Shown here one piece after another: positions 60,390-64,000 of a stretch of 64,000 bases of DNA (its first letter is position 1; each line of letters opens with the position of its first letter). The stretch covers positions 5,516,001 through 5,580,000 of the forward strand of contig NZ_JAUSZN010000001.1 in the NCBI RefSeq assembly GCF_030817595.1. The letters are read 5' to 3'. The stretch comes from Neobacillus niacini. Its GTDB lineage: Bacteria; Bacillota; Bacilli; Bacillales; Cytobacillaceae. The position numbers and the translations under genes were made by a program. The notes beneath the pieces are model-generated. The model did no database searches, was not told the origin of the DNA, and saw nothing but the letters and a program-made list of their open reading frames with translations.

Positions 60390-60807
60390 ACCTTTACTGC
60401 TTGCATGGGTTGCAGCACTAGTTGCAACCATAGGGAGTTTGTATTTCAGTGAAGTTCTCCACTTCATTCCATGTACATTGTGCTGGTATCAGCGTATTTT
60501 TATGTATCCATTAGCAATCATTCTAGGAATTGCATTTTACCGAAATGATAATGAAATTGTGAAATACACCTTACCGTTGTCGATTATTGGAATGATCATT
60601 TCAGGCTACCATACGGCTCTTCAAAAAATTCCTTATTTGCAGCAATTTGAAATGTGTAAAAGTGGTGTGCCTTGCTCAAAAGATTATATTAACTGGCTTG
60701 GTTTTATCACTATTCCAATCCTGGCGTTTACCGCGTTCACGATTATTACCATTTGCTTAGTTATCATTGCACGAAACCAAAAAAATAAGGCTCAAGCATA
60801 TGCTTGA
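60382..60807 (+). CDS. bdbC: DsbB-like disulfide oxidoreductase (BdbC)
   Basis: A 141-aa membrane protein with four hydrophobic segments. IPCTLCWYQR carries the first CxxC and MCKSGVPCSKDYINW the second cysteine pair, as in BdbC/DsbB. It passes electrons from BdbD to quinone. The overlap with bdbD and a terminator within its last codons define a two-gene operon. Confidence 0.93.
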   Translation: MNKPLLLAWVAALVATIGSLYFSEVLHFIPCTLCWYQRIFMYPLAIILGIAFYRNDNEIVKYTLPLSIIGMIISGYHTALQKIPYLQQFEMCKSGVPCSKDYINWLGFITIPILAFTAFTIITICLVIIARNQKNKAQAYA

Positions 60808-60816
60808 GTCTTTTTT
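60789..60816 (+). terminator. Terminator of bdbDC
   Basis: GGCTCAAGCA and TGCTTGAGTC pair (one wobble) with almost no loop, then TTTTTT. The stem begins before the bdbC stop codon. Confidence 0.88.
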
Positions 60817-60828
60817 ATTGCCGGTAAT

Positions 60829-61275
60829 TTAGATCGATTTGCCAAGGAAGGCTGTTAGCATCCATACATGTTTTTCTAAACCAGAATGAATAGCAAGGAG
60901 CATATCACCTGTTGTTTCATCGTCTTTTTCTTCAGCAATGCTCATACCTTCTTTTAATTCCCCTATAATAATCGAAAAATCATTGATTATGGTTTGAACC
61001 ATTTCTTCAGCAGTCTCGCTGCCTTGTGCTTCTTGAATCGATGAAAGTTCAAGACATTCTCTCATCGTCGCAACTGGATTTCCACCGATTGCAAGTAATC
61101 GTTCTGCTAATTCATCGACATGCAATCCTGCTTCGTTATAGAATTCTTCAAATTTAGCGTGCAGGGTGAAAAACTGACCACCCTTCACATACCAATGGTA
61201 ATTATGTAACTTGATATACAACACAGACCAGTTTGCAATTTGTTTGTTAAGTATATTCACTAACTGACTTTCCAT
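60829..61275 (-). CDS. Dps-family ferritin-like protein
   Basis: A 148-aa protein. [25 protein letters not shown], in two parts, contains the ferroxidase His and the following [20 protein letters not shown] the partner Asp and Glu, as in Dps/MrgA. It forms dodecamers that store iron and protect DNA from peroxide. The family has MrgA and Dps paralogues in bacilli; which this is cannot be told. ATG 61275 has GGAGGG upstream and a TATAAT-like box at 61310-61305. A PerR box was looked for, and only a partial resemblance was seen. Confidence 0.93.
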   Translation of the reverse strand: MESQLVNILNKQIANWSVLYIKLHNYHWYVKGGQFFTLHAKFEEFYNEAGLHVDELAERLLAIGGNPVATMRECLELSSIQEAQGSETAEEMVQTIINDFSIIIGELKEGMSIAEEKDDETTGDMLLAIHSGLEKHVWMLTAFLGKSI

Positions 61276-61634
61276 TTATAAAACCCTCCAACGTTTTGTC
61301 TTCTATTATATTATTACCAAAGATTGAGGGAGAAACCTGTGTAAAATTGAGGGATATTTTGTCAATTTAGTGAAGACTTTCCTTGTTACAATGATATTTC
61401 ATGAAATAGGCCTGAAATAGTTTGTAATAATATTTCCTTAAGATTCCATTAGTGGAATTTATGTGGGAATGATTGCGAGTTGGTTGATTATTCCATTTAA
61501 TAGATAAATGCTTTCATAGCAGGAGCTACTTATCCTATTTTTATACTGGTTTTTTTTGGTTAATGAATAACTATGTTACAACTGATAGCCTTATTAGTAG
61601 AGAAAACAACGAGAATACTAGGAGGCTATAAAAC
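61276..61634. other. Divergent intergenic region between dps and the cell-wall hydrolase
   Basis: No gene. ATTCCA-TTAG-TGGAAT (61443-61458) is a short palindrome of unknown meaning. The promoter of the hydrolase gene is not evident; ribosome site TAGGAGG precedes ATG 61635. Confidence 0.4.
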
Positions 61635-62228
61635 ATGAATAAACTAAAAAAACTTGTTATTGCAGCGGGATTAATTTTTTCAATGTCAGCATTTACAGGT
61701 GTTACTAAGTCGGAGGCGGCTACAACTCACAAAATTCAATATGGTGAGACATACTGGAAAATAGCAAAAGGATTTGGTATTCCTGTTAATAGCTTAATGA
61801 GCGCAAACAATAGTAAACCACTTATTGCAGGACAATATATGACTCTGCCAAACTCTCCGATTTCAGCGGCAGATGAAGAATTAATGGCAAAATTAGTTCG
61901 AGCAGAAGCAGTTGGCGAGCCATATGCCGGAAAGGTAGCTGTTGCAACTGTTATTCTTAATCGAGTGAAAAGTCCTGACTTCCCTAACACAGTTCGTGGA
62001 GTCATTTATCAAATTGCAAATGGACACTATGCATTTACACCTGTTGCAAATGGCGAAATCAATAAGCCAGCTGACGCAGAGTCAAGAAGAGCTGTTAATG
62101 AAGCAATTGCTTTGATGGGTAAAGGGAATGGCTCTTTATTCTTCTACAATCCAAAAACAGCAGTAAGCGATTGGATCTTTTCACGTGAAGTAACCGTAAC
62201 AATCGGAAATCATCGTTTCGCTCGGTAA
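61635..62228 (+). CDS. LysM plus SleB/CwlJ-type cell wall hydrolase
   Basis: A 197-aa secreted protein. Signal peptide MNKLKKLVIAAGLIFSMSAF with cleavage probably after SEA. One LysM domain follows (HKIQYGETYWKIAKGFGIPV, about 32-75), then a Hydrolase_2 domain (about 82-197) with LVRAEAVGEPYAGKVAVATV holding the catalytic Glu, and HYAFTPV. The family includes the germination enzymes SleB and CwlJ and the related YkvT. LysM plus this domain fits YkvT or SleB-like proteins. A role in spore germination is possible but not shown. Confidence 0.9.
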   Translation: MNKLKKLVIAAGLIFSMSAFTGVTKSEAATTHKIQYGETYWKIAKGFGIPVNSLMSANNSKPLIAGQYMTLPNSPISAADEELMAKLVRAEAVGEPYAGKVAVATVILNRVKSPDFPNTVRGVIYQIANGHYAFTPVANGEINKPADAESRRAVNEAIALMGKGNGSLFFYNPKTAVSDWIFSREVTVTIGNHRFAR

Positions 62229-62235
62229 TTTTGGG

Positions 62236-62268
62236 ACGCTTGGATATATATCCAGGCGTTTTTTTTTA
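62236..62268 (+). terminator. Terminator of the cell-wall hydrolase gene
   Basis: ACGCTTGGATAT and ATATCCAGGCGT pair (one wobble), then nine T. Confidence 0.92.
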
Positions 62269-62388
62269 TTTAAAGGGTATCTGACCAATTGATTCTTTTT
62301 TAAAATGAACCTTCATCATAGGATAGTGGCTATCAGAGCAAAATAGCTTTGTCAGCCAAATAACAAAAATGATGAAGGAGGTTTAAGA

Positions 62389-63246
62389 ATGGATCAAGAA
62401 TTGTCTTATGGCAGTGATTACAAATTTATACCGGCAACTTCAATAGGAAGCGGTATTGGCATAGAGGTCCTGCCTGATATATACAGCCATACCATTCAAA
62501 TTGTAAATATTTGTGTAGTTGGAAATGCAGCAACGAAAAATTTTGTTTTAGTTGACGCAGGGATGCCTGAATCAGCTAATGAAATAATATCTGTTACGGA
62601 AGAACGTTTCGGTGCTAATAATCGTCCCCAAGCGATCATATTAACACATGGTCATTTTGACCACGTGGGAGCGATTATTGAATTAGTCAAACATTGGGAT
62701 GTTCCTGTATATGCACATGAGTTAGAGTTACCTTTCCTGACTGGAAAAATGAGTTACCCAGAGCCAGACCCTACTGTAGAAGGTGGTTTGGTTGCTAAAA
62801 TGTCCCCGATGTTCCCAAATGAACCAATTAATTTAGGAAGTCATATACGAACGCTACCTTCTGATGGAAGTGTTCCGCATTTATCAGGTTTTCGCTGGAT
62901 ACATACACCTGGGCATTCTCCTGGACATGTGGCACTATTTAGAGAAGAAGATCGTTTTCTAATAGCGGGAGATGCTTTTATTACAGTTAAACAGGATTCG
63001 CTTTATAAGGTACTTACACAAGAAATGGAAGTAAATGGACCGCCTAGATACCTTACAACAGATTGGCAAGCTGCTTGGGAATCCGTTAAAACATTAGAGG
63101 CCTTAAAGCCAACTGTTGCTGTAACAGGTCATGGAATCCCTTTGTCTGGTGAAATACTGGCAAATGGCCTTAAAAAGTTAGTGAATGAGTTTGAACAAAT
63201 AGCCATTCCAGACTACGGTAAGTACGTAAGTAAAAATAAACATTAG
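62389..63246 (+). CDS. MBL-fold metallo-hydrolase
   Basis: A 285-aa protein. ILTHGHFDHVGA is the HxHxDH zinc motif, and HTPGHSPGHVALF, LIAGDAF and TGHGIPL supply the remaining metal ligands. The fold covers lactonases, glyoxalase II-like and other hydrolases; the substrate cannot be assigned. It is 285 aa with a short N-terminal extension and no signal peptide, so it is cytoplasmic. AAGGAGG precedes ATG 62389. It is a single gene closed by a bidirectional terminator. Confidence 0.92.
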   Translation: MDQELSYGSDYKFIPATSIGSGIGIEVLPDIYSHTIQIVNICVVGNAATKNFVLVDAGMPESANEIISVTEERFGANNRPQAIILTHGHFDHVGAIIELVKHWDVPVYAHELELPFLTGKMSYPEPDPTVEGGLVAKMSPMFPNEPINLGSHIRTLPSDGSVPHLSGFRWIHTPGHSPGHVALFREEDRFLIAGDAFITVKQDSLYKVLTQEMEVNGPPRYLTTDWQAAWESVKTLEALKPTVAVTGHGIPLSGEILANGLKKLVNEFEQIAIPDYGKYVSKNKH

Positions 63247-63306
63247 CAAGGGACTATTTTGTAACTAAATAAATGAATGGCCGTTATCTATGGTTTTTAT
63301 CAAAAA

Positions 63307-63345
63307 AGCAGTGGACTCGTAAATAAAGAGTTCACTGCTTTTTTA
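63307..63345. terminator. Bidirectional terminator
   Basis: AGCAGTGGACTC and GAGTTCACTGCT pair (one wobble) around a 9-nt loop with TTTTTT after and AAAAAA before, between convergent genes. Confidence 0.92.
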
Positions 63346-63348
63346 GGT

Positions 63349-64000
63349 TTATTTAATTTTTAATGCAACGAGGCTGGCAAAATCATGGATGATAGTTGCC
63401 GCTAGTAAGGAGGTAATCTGGGTTGGGTCGTATGGAGGTAAAACCTCAACAAGATCAAAGCCAATAAAATTAAATTGTGTTAGGGACCGAATGATTTGTA
63501 AGGTTTCAAAGCTATTTAGCCCGCCAACCTCAAGCGTCCCTGTTCCGGGTGCGCAGGATGGGTCAACAAAATCGATATCAAAACTGAGAAAACATGGTGT
63601 ATCCCCAATCTTTTCTTTCATTTCCCTCACAACATTTTCAAAGCCACGTTCTTTTAATTCAGGAGTTGTAATCACATGATATCCTAAATCACTACTTGAA
63701 TCGATATCTCCAGGATGATTAAGGGTTCCGCGAATACCAACCTGAAAAACCTTATCAGGAATCAATAAATTTTCTTCATATGCACGAATGAATGGTGAGC
63801 CATGCCAATATTTTTCTTCATAATAAGTATCCCATGTATCAGTATGGGAATCGAAATGAATTAATGCTACAGGGCCGTGGATTTTGGCTGCTGCTCTAAG
63901 ATTTGCTAATGTAACGGAGTGGTCTCCACCTAGTCCAATTGGGATAATCCCTTTCTCCATTAACTCCATTACTGCTTTTTCCATTACCTCATAACTTCGA
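63349..64000 (-). CDS. Arginase/agmatinase-family ureohydrolase (cut by window edge)
   Basis: The C-terminal 216 residues or so are visible; the frame stays open upstream of ATG 63984 to the window edge. GLGGDHSVTL, HFDSHTDTWD and FDIDFVDPSCAPGTGTLEVG are the three manganese-binding blocks of ureohydrolases. The Pro-Gly-Thr-Gly-Thr version of the last block favours agmatinase (SpeB-like), which makes putrescine from agmatine; formiminoglutamase and guanidinobutyrase are alternatives. The N-terminus is missing, so the exact type is open. Confidence 0.9.
   Translation of the reverse strand, partial: RSYEVMEKAVMELMEKGIIPIGLGGDHSVTLANLRAAAKIHGPVALIHFDSHTDTWDTYYEEKYWHGSPFIRAYEENLLIPDKVFQVGIRGTLNHPGDIDSSSDLGYHVITTPELKERGFENVVREMKEKIGDTPCFLSFDIDFVDPSCAPGTGTLEVGGLNSFETLQIIRSLTQFNFIGFDLVEVLPPYDPTQITSLLAATIIHDFASLVALKIK

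Noticed and set aside
61276..61330. PerR box upstream of the dps gene
   Set aside because: Only part of the TTATAATNATTATAA pattern is present and it could be just an AT-rich -10 region.
1..64000. tRNA, rRNA, CRISPR array, insertion sequence or prophage integrase
   Set aside because: No cloverleaf, rRNA core, regular direct-repeat array or transposase/integrase motif was seen. The tailspike-like protein alone does not make a prophage.

Overview
The window is low-GC chromosomal DNA from a Bacillaceae bacterium (Bacillus, Neobacillus or a relative). The evidence is AAGGAGG-type ribosome binding sites, frequent TTG and GTG starts, an S-box riboswitch, a B. subtilis-like eps gene order, and SinR/SinI, BdbCD and SleB-type proteins. 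No rRNA, tRNA, CRISPR array or insertion sequence was seen. The genes at both edges are cut: a subtilisin-type protease on the left and an arginase-family enzyme on the right.

Layout. (1) 1-2.3 kb: the end of a secreted subtilase, then a 406-aa RRNPP-type quorum-sensing regulator directly followed by a 50-aa secreted pro-peptide that looks like its pheromone. (2) 2.3-4.8 kb: a half-size FAD oxidoreductase and a MarR/MFS pair with a palindromic operator on its promoter. (3) 4.8-12.6 kb: an S-box-controlled methionine operon, metI-metC-yitJ-metH, on the minus strand. (4) 12.8-19.9 kb: a complete paeninodin-type lasso peptide cluster in the order C-A-K-B1-B2-N-D, whose precursor ends in Ser. (5) 20-45.6 kb: a large exopolysaccharide (eps) cluster. 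It holds epsA, epsB, an EAR-like leader RNA, epsC, epsD, epsG, epsL, epsM and epsN homologues, many glycosyltransferases, a CDP-glycerol branch, a flippase and acyltransferases. A SinR-family repressor gene is embedded in it. (6) 46.4-51.8 kb: two divergent paralogous right-handed beta-helix proteins, possibly polysaccharide depolymerases. (7) 52-56.8 kb: a second RiPP-like cluster (precursor, HPr-kinase-like protein, PqqD, S26-type peptidase, ABC exporter, nucleotidyltransferase) with no cyclase and no B2 peptidase. (8) 56.9-64 kb: housekeeping genes, plus a c-di-GMP-I riboswitch that leads into a 42-aa SinI-family anti-repressor.

How the parts fit. A 16-bp palindrome, GTTCT-N6-AGAAC, with the geometry of known SinR operators, lies at the promoters of the first lasso cluster, the eps cluster and the second RiPP cluster. 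A degenerate copy lies at the sinI promoter. In the eps promoter the palindrome fills the 17-bp spacer between a consensus -35 and -10. The same window encodes a SinR homologue with a near-identical recognition helix and a SinI homologue behind a c-di-GMP aptamer. The proposed circuit is: c-di-GMP controls sinI through the riboswitch, SinI titrates SinR, and the EPS operon is de-repressed together with two peptide clusters. The motifs, genes and aptamer are read directly from the sequence; the wiring is inference.
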